From an uncultured bacterium (lineage in GTDB: Bacteria; Bacillota; Clostridia; Lachnospirales; Lachnospiraceae), in assembly GCA_947243845.1 (NCBI GenBank), contig CAMXIF010000005.1:62001-126000 (forward strand): a stretch of DNA of 64,000 bases, in the 5' to 3' direction. The translations under genes and the position numbers were made by a program. Within the stretch, counting starts at the first letter, position 1. Every line of letters begins with the position of its first letter. The notes beneath the pieces were generated by a model. The model was not told the origin of the DNA. It made no database searches and was given only the letters and a program-made list of their open reading frames with translations. Shown piece after piece: positions 7,904 to 16,911 of the stretch.

Positions 7904-9247
7904 ATGAATAAAAAAGTTATGTTTATCTCCCTGGGATGCGATAAGAATCTGGTGGATTCCGAACAGATGCTGGGACTGCTTGCTGAGGGCGGCTATACCT
8001 TTACCGATGATGAGCGGGAGGCAGATGCGGTAGTGATCAACACCTGCTGTTTTATCAATGATGCCAAGCAGGAGAGTATTGATACGATCCTGGAGGTGGC
8101 TGAACTCAGAAAGAACGGAGATATTGAAGCTTTGATCGTGGCAGGATGCCTGGCAGAGCGTTACCGGGAGGAAATTCAGAAAGAGATTGAGGAAGTGGAT
8201 GCCGTCATCGGCACCATGGCCATTGATGAGATTGTAAGAACGCTTCAGGATGTGTTGTCCGGAAAGCGTGAGAACCATTATCAGAGTCTGGACAGAAAGC
8301 CGCTTGCAGGATTACGCCGTGTGGTGACCACAGGCGGTCATTTTGCTTATCTGAAAATTGCGGAGGGCTGTGACAAACACTGTACCTACTGTATTATCCC
8401 CAGGATTCGCGGTGGATTCAGGAGTGTGCCCATGGATAGTCTTATTAAGGAGGCGCGGGAACTGGCGGCAGGGGGCGTGAAGGAACTGATTCTGGTGGCG
8501 CAGGAGACCACTCTGTACGGGATGGATCTCTATGGCCGGAAGGCACTGCCTGAATTGCTTCACAGGCTATGTGAGATAGACGATTTGTATTGGATTCGGA
8601 TTCTGTACTGCTATCCGGAAGAGATAGATGAAGAGTTGATACAGGTCATCAAAGAGGAAAAAAAGATTTGTCATTATCTGGATCTGCCGGTGCAGCATGC
8701 CAGTGACAGGATTTTGAAGCGGATGGGACGCCGGACGAACCGAGAGGAGTTGACTCGCATAGTCAATCACCTGCGGGAGGAGATTCCGGACATCTGTCTG
8801 CGCACCACACTGATCACAGGTTTTCCCGGAGAAACGGAAGAAGACCATGAGATCATGATGGATTTTGTGGCGGATATGGCTTTTGACAGGCTGGGCGTGT
8901 TTCCTTATTCTCAGGAAGAGGATACGCCGGCGGCGGTTATGGATGGGCAGATTCCGGAAAATGTGAAAGAAGAACGATATGGGGAACTGATGGCCCTGCA
9001 GCAGGAAATCGCCTTTGAGGCGGCGGCTGATATGAAGAATCAGGCAGTCACTGCCATGATTGAGGGAAGAGTGGCCGATGAGGATGCGTATGTGGCCAGG
9101 ACTTATAAGGACGCGCCAAACGTGGACGGATTTCTCTTCGTGAATACGGACAGAGATTTAATGACCGGCGATTTTGTGCATGTCAGGATTACAGGTTCTC
9201 ATGAATATGATCTGATTGGAGAATTGGAAGATGAATTTACCGAATAA
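7904..9247 (+). CDS. rimO: Ribosomal protein S12 methylthiotransferase RimO
   Basis: A 447-residue radical-SAM enzyme that adds a methylthio group to an aspartate of ribosomal protein S12. An N-terminal UPF0004 domain begins KVMFISLGCDKNLVDSEQM with conserved cysteines. The radical-SAM motif CDKHCTYC sits in IAEGCDKHCTYCIIPRIRGG, and a C-terminal TRAM domain follows. The N-terminal signature separates RimO from MiaB. The last 17 bases overlap the pgsA start. Its ribosome binding site is weak. Confidence 0.95.
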   Translation: MNKKVMFISLGCDKNLVDSEQMLGLLAEGGYTFTDDEREADAVVINTCCFINDAKQESIDTILEVAELRKNGDIEALIVAGCLAERYREEIQKEIEEVDAVIGTMAIDEIVRTLQDVLSGKRENHYQSLDRKPLAGLRRVVTTGGHFAYLKIAEGCDKHCTYCIIPRIRGGFRSVPMDSLIKEARELAAGGVKELILVAQETTLYGMDLYGRKALPELLHRLCEIDDLYWIRILYCYPEEIDEELIQVIKEEKKICHYLDLPVQHASDRILKRMGRRTNREELTRIVNHLREEIPDICLRTTLITGFPGETEEDHEIMMDFVADMAFDRLGVFPYSQEEDTPAAVMDGQIPENVKEERYGELMALQQEIAFEAAADMKNQAVTAMIEGRVADEDAYVARTYKDAPNVDGFLFVNTDRDLMTGDFVHVRITGSHEYDLIGELEDEFTE

Positions 9248-9767
9248 GTTAACAACATTTCGCGTGATACTGATCCCCTTTTTTGTAGTGTTTATGTTGG
9301 TGGATGTGACTGCTTATGACAAATGGATCGCGCTGGCTGTCTTTATCATTGCCAGTCTGACGGATCTTCTGGACGGTTATATCGCAAGAAAGTACAATCT
9401 GGTGACGAATTTTGGAAAATTCATGGATCCTCTTGCGGATAAGCTTTTAGTCTGCTCGGCGCTGATCTGTCTGGTGGCGCTTTCGAGGATTCCGGCCTGG
9501 ATCGTGATTGTCATTATTGCCAGAGAATTTATCATCAGCGGCTTTCGTCTGGTGGCTTCCGATAACGGGGTGGTTATTGCGGCCAGTTACTGGGGCAAAT
9601 TCAAGACGACTTTTCAGATGGTCATGATCTGTCTGATGATTGCGGATCTGGAAGCCCTTGGGCTTGTCACTCAGATTGTGATGTGGGCGGCGTTATTATT
9701 GACGGTCATCTCATTGGTGGACTATCTGGTCAAAAATAAAGATGTGATGAAAGAGAGCGGTAAATAG
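9231..9767 (+). CDS. pgsA: CDP-diacylglycerol-glycerol-3-phosphate 3-phosphatidyltransferase
   Basis: A 178-residue membrane enzyme making phosphatidylglycerol phosphate, the first committed step to phosphatidylglycerol. The CDP-alcohol phosphatidyltransferase signature is present as DLLDGYIARKYN followed by GKFMDPLADK, with the four conserved aspartates. Several transmembrane helices follow. The ATG at 9231 fits the family start MNLPNKLTTFRV and has GGAG 9 nt upstream. The gene starts inside rimO. Confidence 0.94.
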   Translation: MNLPNKLTTFRVILIPFFVVFMLVDVTAYDKWIALAVFIIASLTDLLDGYIARKYNLVTNFGKFMDPLADKLLVCSALICLVALSRIPAWIVIVIIAREFIISGFRLVASDNGVVIAASYWGKFKTTFQMVMICLMIADLEALGLVTQIVMWAALLLTVISLVDYLVKNKDVMKESGK

Positions 9768-9797
9768 AGTTGCAGATTGACTGCAAAGAGGAGTGTT

Positions 9798-11069
9798 ATG
9801 ACAGTAGAGATCATTTCGGTTGGAACGGAAATTTTGTTAGGCAATATTGTGAACACCAATGCCGCATACCTGTCGGAAAAGTGTGCGGGGCTCGGTTTAT
9901 CCTGCTATTATCAGGATGTGGTCGGGGATAACGAGGAGAGGCTTTTTGAGACCATCAAACTGGCTTGGTCCAGAGCGGATATCCTGCTCTTGTCAGGCGG
10001 GCTCGGTCCCACCCAGGATGATCTGACCAAAGAAGTGGCGGCGAAAGTCCTTGGAAAGACGTTATATCTCCATGAGGAGACAAAGGAGGCAATCCGGAAG
10101 TTCTTTGAGGAGAGAAAGATAGAGATTACGGAAAACAACTGGAAACAGGCAATGGTTCCGGAAGGATGCATCGTGCTGGATAATCCCAATGGCACGGCGC
10201 CGGGCATTATCATGGCACAGGATAACAAACATGTGGTGCTGATGCCGGGGCCGCCCAATGAGATGATTCCCATGTTCGAGACAGCGGTCATGCCCTATCT
10301 GTCCAAATTGCAGTCCTGCGTGATCTATTCGCAGACCGTGAAGATTTGCGGTGTGGGGGAGAGTAAGGCGGAGAGCATGGTAGCGGATCTGATTGAGGCA
10401 CAGACCAATCCCACGATCGCCACCTATGCCAAGACCGGGGAAGTACATTTGAGGGTGACGGCCAGGGCAGAGGATGAGAAGGAAGCCAAGAAGCTGATCA
10501 AACCCATGATCAAGGATTTAAAAGGGCGTTTTGGAAACCATGTCTATACTACGGACGATGAGGTGACGCTGGAGAAGGCGGTGGTAGATTTGCTTGCGGC
10601 GAACGACCTGACAGCCTGTACGGTGGAATCCTGCACGGGAGGAATGTTGTCTGCAAGACTGATCAATGTACCGGGGGTTTCGGATGTATTCAAATCCGGC
10701 TATGTCACCTATTCCAATAAATCCAAGCGCAGACTGCTGGGAATCAAGAAGAATATACTGGTTAAATACGGAGCGGTCAGCGAGCAGATTGCCAGAGAGA
10801 TGGCCAGAAGCGCTGCAGCGCTTGCCAAGACGGATGTGTGTATTTCTACCACGGGTATAGCCGGGCCGGACGGCGGTTCGCCGGAGAAGCCGGTGGGGCT
10901 TGTATATATCGGATGTAACGTGTGCGGTAAGATTACAGTGAAGGAATGTCATTTCAGCGGCAGCCGTTCCAAAATCAGGGAGAGCGCTGTTTCGGCAGCA
11001 TTATCACTGATGCGGGAGTGTATTCTGGCGCATTATAGTGAGGTTACTTTTGGCGGTAAGGAAAAGTAG
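9798..11069 (+). CDS. cinA: CinA-family protein (competence/damage-inducible, NMN amidohydrolase type)
   Basis: A 423-residue two-domain protein. The N-terminal MoCF-like domain (VEIISVGTEILLGNIVNTN, then LSGGLGPTQDD) is linked in this family to ADP-ribose pyrophosphatase activity. The C-terminal PncC-type domain (TVESCTGGMLSARL, then TGIAGPDGGSPEKPVG) is linked to nicotinamide mononucleotide deamidation. ATG 9798 follows AGAGGAG. Its position between pgsA and recA is conserved in Firmicutes. Confidence 0.94.
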   Translation: MTVEIISVGTEILLGNIVNTNAAYLSEKCAGLGLSCYYQDVVGDNEERLFETIKLAWSRADILLLSGGLGPTQDDLTKEVAAKVLGKTLYLHEETKEAIRKFFEERKIEITENNWKQAMVPEGCIVLDNPNGTAPGIIMAQDNKHVVLMPGPPNEMIPMFETAVMPYLSKLQSCVIYSQTVKICGVGESKAESMVADLIEAQTNPTIATYAKTGEVHLRVTARAEDEKEAKKLIKPMIKDLKGRFGNHVYTTDDEVTLEKAVVDLLAANDLTACTVESCTGGMLSARLINVPGVSDVFKSGYVTYSNKSKRRLLGIKKNILVKYGAVSEQIAREMARSAAALAKTDVCISTTGIAGPDGGSPEKPVGLVYIGCNVCGKITVKECHFSGSRSKIRESAVSAALSLMRECILAHYSEVTFGGKEK

Positions 11070-11109
11070 TGGGAGAGCGGGAACTTAGTTAGAAAATGGA
11101 GGGAAACAA

Positions 11110-12990
11110 ATGAGTGAACCGGGCAATTTTGACGATATGAGAGAGGGAGACGGCAGGATGGATACGCCGGTGGACCCCTATATAACCGAGAGCAGTGCGG
11201 ATATTTATGCAACGCCAGAGGTAGCCTTGGATAACACAGATATGGTGGTGGAAGAGGCATCATCATCTGTGCCGGTTACGGATACTCACGGGCTTTTTTC
11301 AGGCAGCGGCCAGAATGAGCCTTACAATGTTCAGCCGGGTACTCCTTACGGCAGTCAGTCGGCCGATCCTTACAATAGCCAGCAGGGTATACCTTATGGC
11401 GGTCAGGCTGGCAGTCCATACGGCGTACAGCCAGGTAACCCCTATGGAGGCCAGACTTATAATGGCACTTATGAGGGGATGAATAATAATCCGTACTATA
11501 ATAATACCAATCAGGGCGGTAATCCCTACAACAACAATCCTTATAATAGTGACAATACATACAACAATAACACCAATAATGGTGACAATGCGAATGGCAA
11601 TGCTGCCTATAATGGTGACAACACATACGGCAGTATGTCCTATGGTAGTGGCAATACATACGGCAGTACGACTTATAGTGGTGACAACACATACGGCAGT
11701 ACGACCTATAATGGTGACAACACATACGGCAGTACGATCTATAATGGTGACAACACATACGGCAGTACGACCTACAGTGGTGGCAATACATACGGCAGTA
11801 CGACCTATAGTGGTGACAATACTTATGGCAATACTTATGGCAATACTCCCTACGGTGGGGATAATGCCTATGGCAATGTTCCCTATAATGGGAATAATAC
11901 CTATGGAACAGGCAATGCCAATGCCTATGGCGGGAATGGGAATGCTTATAACGGGGGCAGTCCCTATGGACAGCAGGCCGGTGGTTACGGCAATCAGCCG
12001 CCCTATGGGAATCCGCCTTTCGATAATAACCCATACAGTCCTTATGCGGTACCCCAGAAAAAGGGGCATGCTGGTCTGATCATAGCTATTGTGGTTATTG
12101 TTATCATCCTGTTTATCGTGGCGGTCTGCGCGCTGGCATACCGGGCAGTGCAGTTAGCGAATGATAGAATCGATGATATTATGGATGACGATAAGTATGA
12201 TTTTGATGATGATTATGAATATCATCATGATGATGATGACTTTTATGGTTATGACGATGATTACGACTATGATTACGATTATGACTACGACTATGATTAC
12301 GATTACGACTATGATTACGATTATGACTACGACTATGATTATGACTACGAGGACGATGGCTATTATTCCTTACAGGATGATATCAAGTATGATCTTTCTT
12401 ACGGAATAGATTTTAATTTTTATGAGTATGAGACGGATAATGAGAATGTCAGTATTATGGTGACTTATCCGATTATAACAGGTGAAGATGTGCCGAATCT
12501 GGAGAAGTTAAATGATACCATCTATTCGGAGGTCGAGCTGATTGAAGGGTATTTTGAGGAAGACTATGCGCCATACATGGAGAAGAATGAGGACAGCTAT
12601 TTCTCAGCCACTGCAATCTGTTATGTGACTTATATGGACGAAGATAAACTCAGCGTGGTATACCAGGAGCGGATATATGCGGACACTTATGATCTGGCTT
12701 ATCTGGAATGTATCAATATCGATATGAAGAACGGAGTGGTTCTCGATAATGAGGAAATGCTGGATATCGATGATGACTTCTCTGTGGAATTCAGGACCAG
12801 AAGCGATGAGCAGAACGATGAAATCTATGCGCTGACCAACATGACCGATCAGGAGATTACAGGTTATTTCAATTCTCCGGATGTGATCGTGTTCTATACG
12901 CCTTTGGGCATGGAGATTGGTTTTAACTATGAGGAGGGCTGGGTGACAGTCACTTATGAGGAGTACGAACAATATCTGAAAGTATTTTAG
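11110..12990 (+). CDS. Membrane protein: Asn/Tyr/Gly-rich repeat arm, one TM helix, Asp-Tyr repeat, DUF3298/DUF4163-like domain
   Basis: A 626-residue protein in four parts. Residues 1-310 are low complexity, rich in Asn, Gly, Tyr, Pro and Thr, with an 11-residue tandem repeat (TYSGDNTYGST type). A single transmembrane helix follows at about 320-345 (LIIAIVVIVIILFIVAVCAL). Then comes an acidic Asp/Tyr run with about 15 DY pairs, and a globular C-terminal domain of about 190 residues resembling DUF3298/DUF4163 domains found in RsiV- and PdaC-like proteins. The N-terminus has no signal peptide, so the repeat arm is probably cytosolic and the C-terminal domain extracellular. ATG 11110 has GGAGG upstream. 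Role unknown; a surface sensing or cell-envelope role is inferred. Confidence 0.75.
   Translation: MSEPGNFDDMREGDGRMDTPVDPYITESSADIYATPEVALDNTDMVVEEASSSVPVTDTHGLFSGSGQNEPYNVQPGTPYGSQSADPYNSQQGIPYGGQAGSPYGVQPGNPYGGQTYNGTYEGMNNNPYYNNTNQGGNPYNNNPYNSDNTYNNNTNNGDNANGNAAYNGDNTYGSMSYGSGNTYGSTTYSGDNTYGSTTYNGDNTYGSTIYNGDNTYGSTTYSGGNTYGSTTYSGDNTYGNTYGNTPYGGDNAYGNVPYNGNNTYGTGNANAYGGNGNAYNGGSPYGQQAGGYGNQPPYGNPPFDNNPYSPYAVPQKKGHAGLIIAIVVIVIILFIVAVCALAYRAVQLANDRIDDIMDDDKYDFDDDYEYHHDDDDFYGYDDDYDYDYDYDYDYDYDYDYDYDYDYDYDYDYEDDGYYSLQDDIKYDLSYGIDFNFYEYETDNENVSIMVTYPIITGEDVPNLEKLNDTIYSEVELIEGYFEEDYAPYMEKNEDSYFSATAICYVTYMDEDKLSVVYQERIYADTYDLAYLECINIDMKNGVVLDNEEMLDIDDDFSVEFRTRSDEQNDEIYALTNMTDQEITGYFNSPDVIVFYTPLGMEIGFNYEEGWVTVTYEEYEQYLKVF
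11611..11841 (+). repeat. 33-bp in-frame tandem repeat, about 7 units
   Basis: Units of 33 bp encode NGDNTYGSTTY-type 11-mers, with Ser/Asn and Asp/Gly changes between copies. Codon choice is nearly identical between units, which suggests recent expansion or gene conversion. Confidence 0.85.
12262..12348 (+). repeat. Asp-Tyr codon repeat
   Basis: About 15 consecutive GA(T/C)-TA(T/C) codon pairs. The T/C pattern itself repeats with a period near 24 bp (for example GACTATGATTACGATTATGA recurs), which points to slippage or unequal exchange. Confidence 0.8.
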
Positions 12991-13001
12991 AAGTATGACA
13001 A

Positions 13002-13040
13002 GGGGCGGTAACAGTAGAGGTTGCTGCCCCCTGTTTGTTA
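13002..13040 (+). terminator. Terminator upstream of recA
   Basis: GGGGCGGTAAC (13002-13012) pairs with GTTGCTGCCCC (13020-13030) through two G-U pairs, and a CTGTTTGTT tail follows. Between here and the recA promoter (13041-13273) I see no gene; the sequence is AT-rich with only very short frames. Confidence 0.75.
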
Positions 13041-13273
13041 TATAGGGAATAAGAATCTGTTGCATGACGATGGATTTTCTGCTAGACTAAAAATGTCTAT
13101 AGAAATGGAGTCTGTTGTGCATATCCGGCATTTCGCCACGATTTCCATTCGCTTAAATTTCAGGAAGGGAGGGTAGAGTGTCGTTTATTGGACATTAAAA
13201 GTGATAAGATAGTATTAAATAATGATAAAGGCATGCAAAACAGATGGAAAATCATGTGTTTATCAAAATAAGG

Positions 13274-13302
13274 TTGACAAAATCGAACATTTGTTTTAAT
13301 CT
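13274..13302 (+). promoter_or_regulatory. recA promoter
   Basis: TTGACA (13274-13279) and TAATCT (13297-13302) are 17 bp apart. A LexA-type palindrome lies between them. Confidence 0.7.
13284..13297. promoter_or_regulatory. LexA box 1 (SOS operator)
   Basis: CGAACATTTGTTTT resembles the Gram-positive LexA site CGAAC-N4-GTTCG, with the right arm degenerate. It lies in the recA promoter spacer, where bound LexA would block RNA polymerase. Confidence 0.65.
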
Positions 13303-13308
13303 AATACA

Positions 13309-13322
13309 AGAACAAATGTTCT
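13309..13322. promoter_or_regulatory. LexA box 2 (SOS operator)
   Basis: AGAACAAATGTTCT is a palindrome with perfect 5-bp arms AGAAC/GTTCT, 25 bp from box 1 (start to start) and just downstream of the -10, ahead of recA. Confidence 0.7.
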
Positions 13323-13343
13323 AAAAGAAAAGGAGAACAGAAC

Positions 13344-14408
13344 ATGGAAAGAGATGACAAATTAAAGGCATTAGATGCGGCTTTAAGCCAGATAGAGAGA
13401 CAGTACGGTAAGGGCGCCGTCATGAAACTGGGTGATCCATCCGTACAGATGAATGTGGAGACGATTCCCACGGGATCTTTAAGCTTGGATATTGCGCTGG
13501 GACTCGGTGGTATTCCCAAGGGCAGGATTGTGGAGATATATGGACCGGAATCCAGCGGTAAGACAACCGTTACCTTACATATGATAGCAGAGGTGCAGAA
13601 GAGAGGCGGTATCGCTGGTTTTATTGATGCAGAGCATGCGCTTGACCCTGTTTATGCGAAGAACATCGGTGTGGATATCGACAATCTTTATATTTCTCAG
13701 CCGGACTGCGGGGAACAGGCATTGGAGATTACAGAGACCATGGTTCGCTCCGGCGCTGTGGATATTATTGTAGTGGACTCTGTTGCGGCATTGGTACCTA
13801 AGGCAGAGATTGACGGAGATATGGGGGACAGCCATGTAGGTTTACAGGCAAGATTGATGTCCCAGGCCCTTCGTAAACTGACAGCAGTTATCAGCAAATC
13901 CAACTGTACGGTCATTTTTATCAACCAGCTGCGTGAGAAAGTGGGCGTTATGTTCGGTAATCCGGAGACGACCACAGGCGGACGTGCGTTGAAATTCTAT
14001 TCCTCAGTGCGGCTTGATGTCAGAAGGATTGAATCCCTGAAACAGGGCGGAGAGGTGATCGGTAACAGAACCAGGGTGAAGGTGGTTAAGAATAAGATCG
14101 CACCGCCCTTTAAGGAAGCTGAGTTTGACATTATGTTTGGAGAAGGAATTTCTACGGTGGGAGATATTCTCGATCTGGCAGCGGAGAACAATATCATCAA
14201 TAAGAGTGGCGCGTGGTATGCCTATGAAGGTAACAAGATCGGTCAGGGCAGGGAAAATGCAAAACAGTATCTGAGAGATAATCAGGAAATGTGCGCTGAG
14301 GTAGAGCGGAGAGTAAGGGAACTGTTTAATATGGAAACAGATGTCGTGGAAACATCGGCAGCCGGTAAAGCGCCGAAGGATAATGCCAAGAAGGATGATA
14401 CCAAATGA
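13344..14408 (+). CDS. recA: Recombinase RecA
   Basis: A 354-residue RecA that forms filaments on single-stranded DNA, drives strand exchange and promotes LexA self-cleavage. Walker A is GPESSGKTT at about residues 67-75. Other hallmarks are [21 protein letters not shown] and the loop region [20 protein letters not shown]. The C-terminus is charged and poorly conserved. ATG 13344 follows AAAAGGAG. The promoter carries two LexA-type boxes, so SOS control is expected. recX starts within its last codons. Confidence 0.98.
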   Translation: MERDDKLKALDAALSQIERQYGKGAVMKLGDPSVQMNVETIPTGSLSLDIALGLGGIPKGRIVEIYGPESSGKTTVTLHMIAEVQKRGGIAGFIDAEHALDPVYAKNIGVDIDNLYISQPDCGEQALEITETMVRSGAVDIIVVDSVAALVPKAEIDGDMGDSHVGLQARLMSQALRKLTAVISKSNCTVIFINQLREKVGVMFGNPETTTGGRALKFYSSVRLDVRRIESLKQGGEVIGNRTRVKVVKNKIAPPFKEAEFDIMFGEGISTVGDILDLAAENNIINKSGAWYAYEGNKIGQGRENAKQYLRDNQEMCAEVERRVRELFNMETDVVETSAAGKAPKDNAKKDDTK

Positions 14409-15034
14409 TCGTGACGCAGATGACAGGTATCTCCAGATCACGTTATCAGATCTATGTGGACGGTCAGCTTGCCTTTATCCTCTACAGAGGGGAAGCGCGT
14501 GAACTTGCAATTGCGGAAGGAAAAGAAATTTCCGAAGCATGTTATCAGCAGATTATGACAGAACTTTTACCTAAGCGGGCTAAGAAGAGGGCGATGAATC
14601 TCCTGGAGTCCAGAGACTATACCAGTGGGCAGCTGCGGGAGAAACTGCGGCAGGGGGAGTATCCGGATGCCTGCATTGATGAGGCGATAGCCTATGTGGA
14701 GTCTTATGGTTATGTGGATGATCTGCGCTATGCCAAAGATTTTATCACTTATCATCTGGAAGATAAGAGCAGGACGCGCATGGAACAGGATCTGATGCGG
14801 AAAGGAATTGGCAGGGATACAATCTGTGCAGCCTTTGACGAACTGGAGCAGACAGGCGCCCGCCAGGATGAGATGGCGATGATCATGCGTCTTTTGGAAA
14901 AGAAAAAATATGATGTCCGGACGGCCGCGAAGCAGGACAGGCAGAGAATGTACGGTTTTCTATATCGGAAAGGGTTTCACCCGGAAGCAATCAGTAGAGC
15001 ACTTTTGCTTGACATAACATCAAATTCATTATAG
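14405..15034 (+). CDS. recX: RecX regulatory protein
   Basis: A 209-residue RecX family protein of three-helix repeats, for example [20 protein letters not shown] and [18 protein letters not shown]. RecX binds RecA filaments and modulates their activity. It overlaps recA by 4 bp (ATGA), so it is translationally coupled and under the same SOS promoter. A slightly long N-terminal extension (about 60 residues before the first clear repeat) is common in Firmicute RecX. Confidence 0.9.
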   Translation: MIVTQMTGISRSRYQIYVDGQLAFILYRGEARELAIAEGKEISEACYQQIMTELLPKRAKKRAMNLLESRDYTSGQLREKLRQGEYPDACIDEAIAYVESYGYVDDLRYAKDFITYHLEDKSRTRMEQDLMRKGIGRDTICAAFDELEQTGARQDEMAMIMRLLEKKKYDVRTAAKQDRQRMYGFLYRKGFHPEAISRALLLDITSNSL

Positions 15035-15127
15035 AATTAATATGTTGTAATTTTGCTAACTATCAGGATGTTGCTATTTGAGAGATATCCGACAATAGAT
15101 TAGATGATGTACAATGAAAACTAAATA

Positions 15128-15140
15128 AGGAGGTGCTCCT
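15128..15140 (+). promoter_or_regulatory. Small hairpin covering the rny ribosome binding site
   Basis: AGGAG (15128-15132) can pair with CTCCT (15136-15140) across a GTG loop, placing the Shine-Dalgarno sequence in a 5-bp stem 3 nt before ATG 15144. This could tune translation of ribonuclease Y. Structure is inferred from complementarity only. Confidence 0.4.
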
Positions 15141-15143
15141 GTA

Positions 15144-16691
15144 ATGTGGCAAGTTGTGGTAGCAATAGTCATCACACTGGTGGTTGCCGTTCCTGTATCA
15201 GCTTTTTTTGCCATCAACTATCGCAAGAAAGTTGTGGAAGCGAAGCTGGGTAATGCGGACGAAAAGGCCAGGGAGATCATTGACGAAGCTCTCAAAACTG
15301 CGGAGACAAAGAAGCGCGAGTCGCTGCTTGAAGTCAAGGAAGAGTCCATTCGTGCGAAGAATGAACTTGACAAGGAAATCAAGGAACGGCGTGCCGAGGC
15401 GCAGCGCTATGAACGCCGTGTCCAGCAGAAAGAAGAGAACATCGACAAGAAGGCAGATGCTATTGAGAAAAAGGAAGCAAGTCTGGCACAGAGGGAAGAA
15501 GCTCTTGCCAAACAGCGTGAAGAGATTTCCAAACTGAACGAGCAAAGATTACAGGAACTAGAACGAATCTCAGGTTTGACCTCCGAACAGGCAAAAGATT
15601 ATTTGTTGAAAATTGTTGAAGATGAAGTGAAACATGAAACTGCTGTCATGATCAAGGAGATGGAGAGCAGGGCAAAGGAAGAAGCGGACAAGAAGGCAAA
15701 GGAATATGTGGTTACGGCGATTCAGAAATGTGCGGCTGACCATGTATCCGAGACTACCATATCCGTGGTACAGCTTCCGAATGATGAGATGAAAGGTCGG
15801 ATTATCGGTAGGGAAGGTCGTAATATCAGGACGCTTGAAACAATGACGGGCGTGGATCTGATTATCGATGATACACCAGAGGCAGTCATCTTATCCGGAT
15901 TTGATCCGATCCGCAGAGAAGTGGCAAGAATTGCGCTTGAAAAACTGATTGTGGATGGGCGGATTCATCCGGCAAGAATTGAAGAGATGGTCGAGAAGGC
16001 TCAGAAAGAAGTGGAAGTCATGATCAAAGAGGAAGGTGAAGCTGCTACTCTTGAGGTCGGTGTACATGGCATCCATCCTGAACTTGTCAGACTGCTCGGT
16101 AAGATGAAGTTCAGAACCAGTTATGGTCAGAACGCATTAAAACATTCTATTGAAGTAGCACAGCTGTCCGGTCTGCTTGCAGCAGAGATGGGCTTGGACG
16201 TTAGAATGGCGAAGCGTGCAGGACTGCTGCATGATATCGGTAAGGCTGTGGATCATGAAATGGAAGGATCACATATCCAACTGGGTGTTGAACTCTGTCG
16301 GAAATATAAGGAAGGTCCGATTGTTATCAATGCGGTAGAGTCGCATCATGGCGATGTGGAAGCACAGACGCTGATTGCGTGTATCGTACAGGCGGCGGAT
16401 ACAATATCTGCGGCGAGACCGGGTGCGAGAAGAGAAACATTAGAAACATATACAACAAGACTAAAACAATTAGAAGACATTACAAACAATTTCAAAGGTG
16501 TTGACAAATCTTTTGCTATTCAGGCGGGTAGAGAGATTCGTGTTATGGTAGTTCCGGAACAGATTAGCGATTCTGATATGGTATTGCTTGCAAGAGATAT
16601 TTCCAAGCAGATTGAGGCAGAACTGGAATATCCTGGACAGATTAAGGTAAATGTAATCCGTGAGAGTCGTGTCGTTGATTACGCCAAATAG
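15144..16691 (+). CDS. rny: Ribonuclease Y
   Basis: A 515-residue membrane-anchored endoribonuclease that starts mRNA decay. It has an N-terminal transmembrane helix ([20 protein letters not shown]), a long Lys/Glu-rich coiled coil to about residue 200, a KH domain ([20 protein letters not shown]), and an HD domain with HDIGKA and further metal-binding histidines (ESHHGD). Length matches the family. A terminator follows at 16696. Confidence 0.96.
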   Translation: MWQVVVAIVITLVVAVPVSAFFAINYRKKVVEAKLGNADEKAREIIDEALKTAETKKRESLLEVKEESIRAKNELDKEIKERRAEAQRYERRVQQKEENIDKKADAIEKKEASLAQREEALAKQREEISKLNEQRLQELERISGLTSEQAKDYLLKIVEDEVKHETAVMIKEMESRAKEEADKKAKEYVVTAIQKCAADHVSETTISVVQLPNDEMKGRIIGREGRNIRTLETMTGVDLIIDDTPEAVILSGFDPIRREVARIALEKLIVDGRIHPARIEEMVEKAQKEVEVMIKEEGEAATLEVGVHGIHPELVRLLGKMKFRTSYGQNALKHSIEVAQLSGLLAAEMGLDVRMAKRAGLLHDIGKAVDHEMEGSHIQLGVELCRKYKEGPIVINAVESHHGDVEAQTLIACIVQAADTISAARPGARRETLETYTTRLKQLEDITNNFKGVDKSFAIQAGREIRVMVVPEQISDSDMVLLARDISKQIEAELEYPGQIKVNVIRESRVVDYAK

Positions 16692-16695
16692 TATG

Positions 16696-16735
16696 GAAGG
16701 CCCTGTAGAGAAATCTATAGGGCTTCTTTTTGTGC
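16696..16735 (+). terminator. Terminator after rny
   Basis: Arms GAAGGCCCTGTAGA and TCTATAGGGCTTC pair with one bulge and one G-U pair, followed by TTTTTG. Confidence 0.8.
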
Positions 16736-16831
16736 TTGTAAGGAGCCGGATTGAACGGATAGGACTTTCGTTCTGTACAGTTTTACCAGAAACATGGATT
16801 CTTTCGGAGAAAAATTATCTTTTCTGTATAC

Positions 16832-16860
16832 TTGTGAAATCTGAGATTCTGTAGTAGAAT
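16832..16860 (+). promoter_or_regulatory. Promoter of the aminotransferase gene
   Basis: TTGTGA (16832-16837) and TAGAAT (16855-16860) with a 17-bp spacer, 52 nt before the start codon. Confidence 0.6.
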
Positions 16861-16911
16861 GATTAACGGTGTATGATTGTATACAATAATTCAATTATTA
16901 TGGAGGACAAC

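Noticed and set aside
11611..11841. CRISPR-like array of about 33-bp units
   Set aside because: The units are contiguous with no spacers, keep the reading frame and encode protein repeats; no cas genes are present.
11276..12069. Long reading frames on the minus strand and in another plus frame across the repeat region
   Set aside because: A repeat period divisible by three keeps all frames open. Only the frame from 11110 has a ribosome binding site, a TM helix and a folded C-terminal domain.
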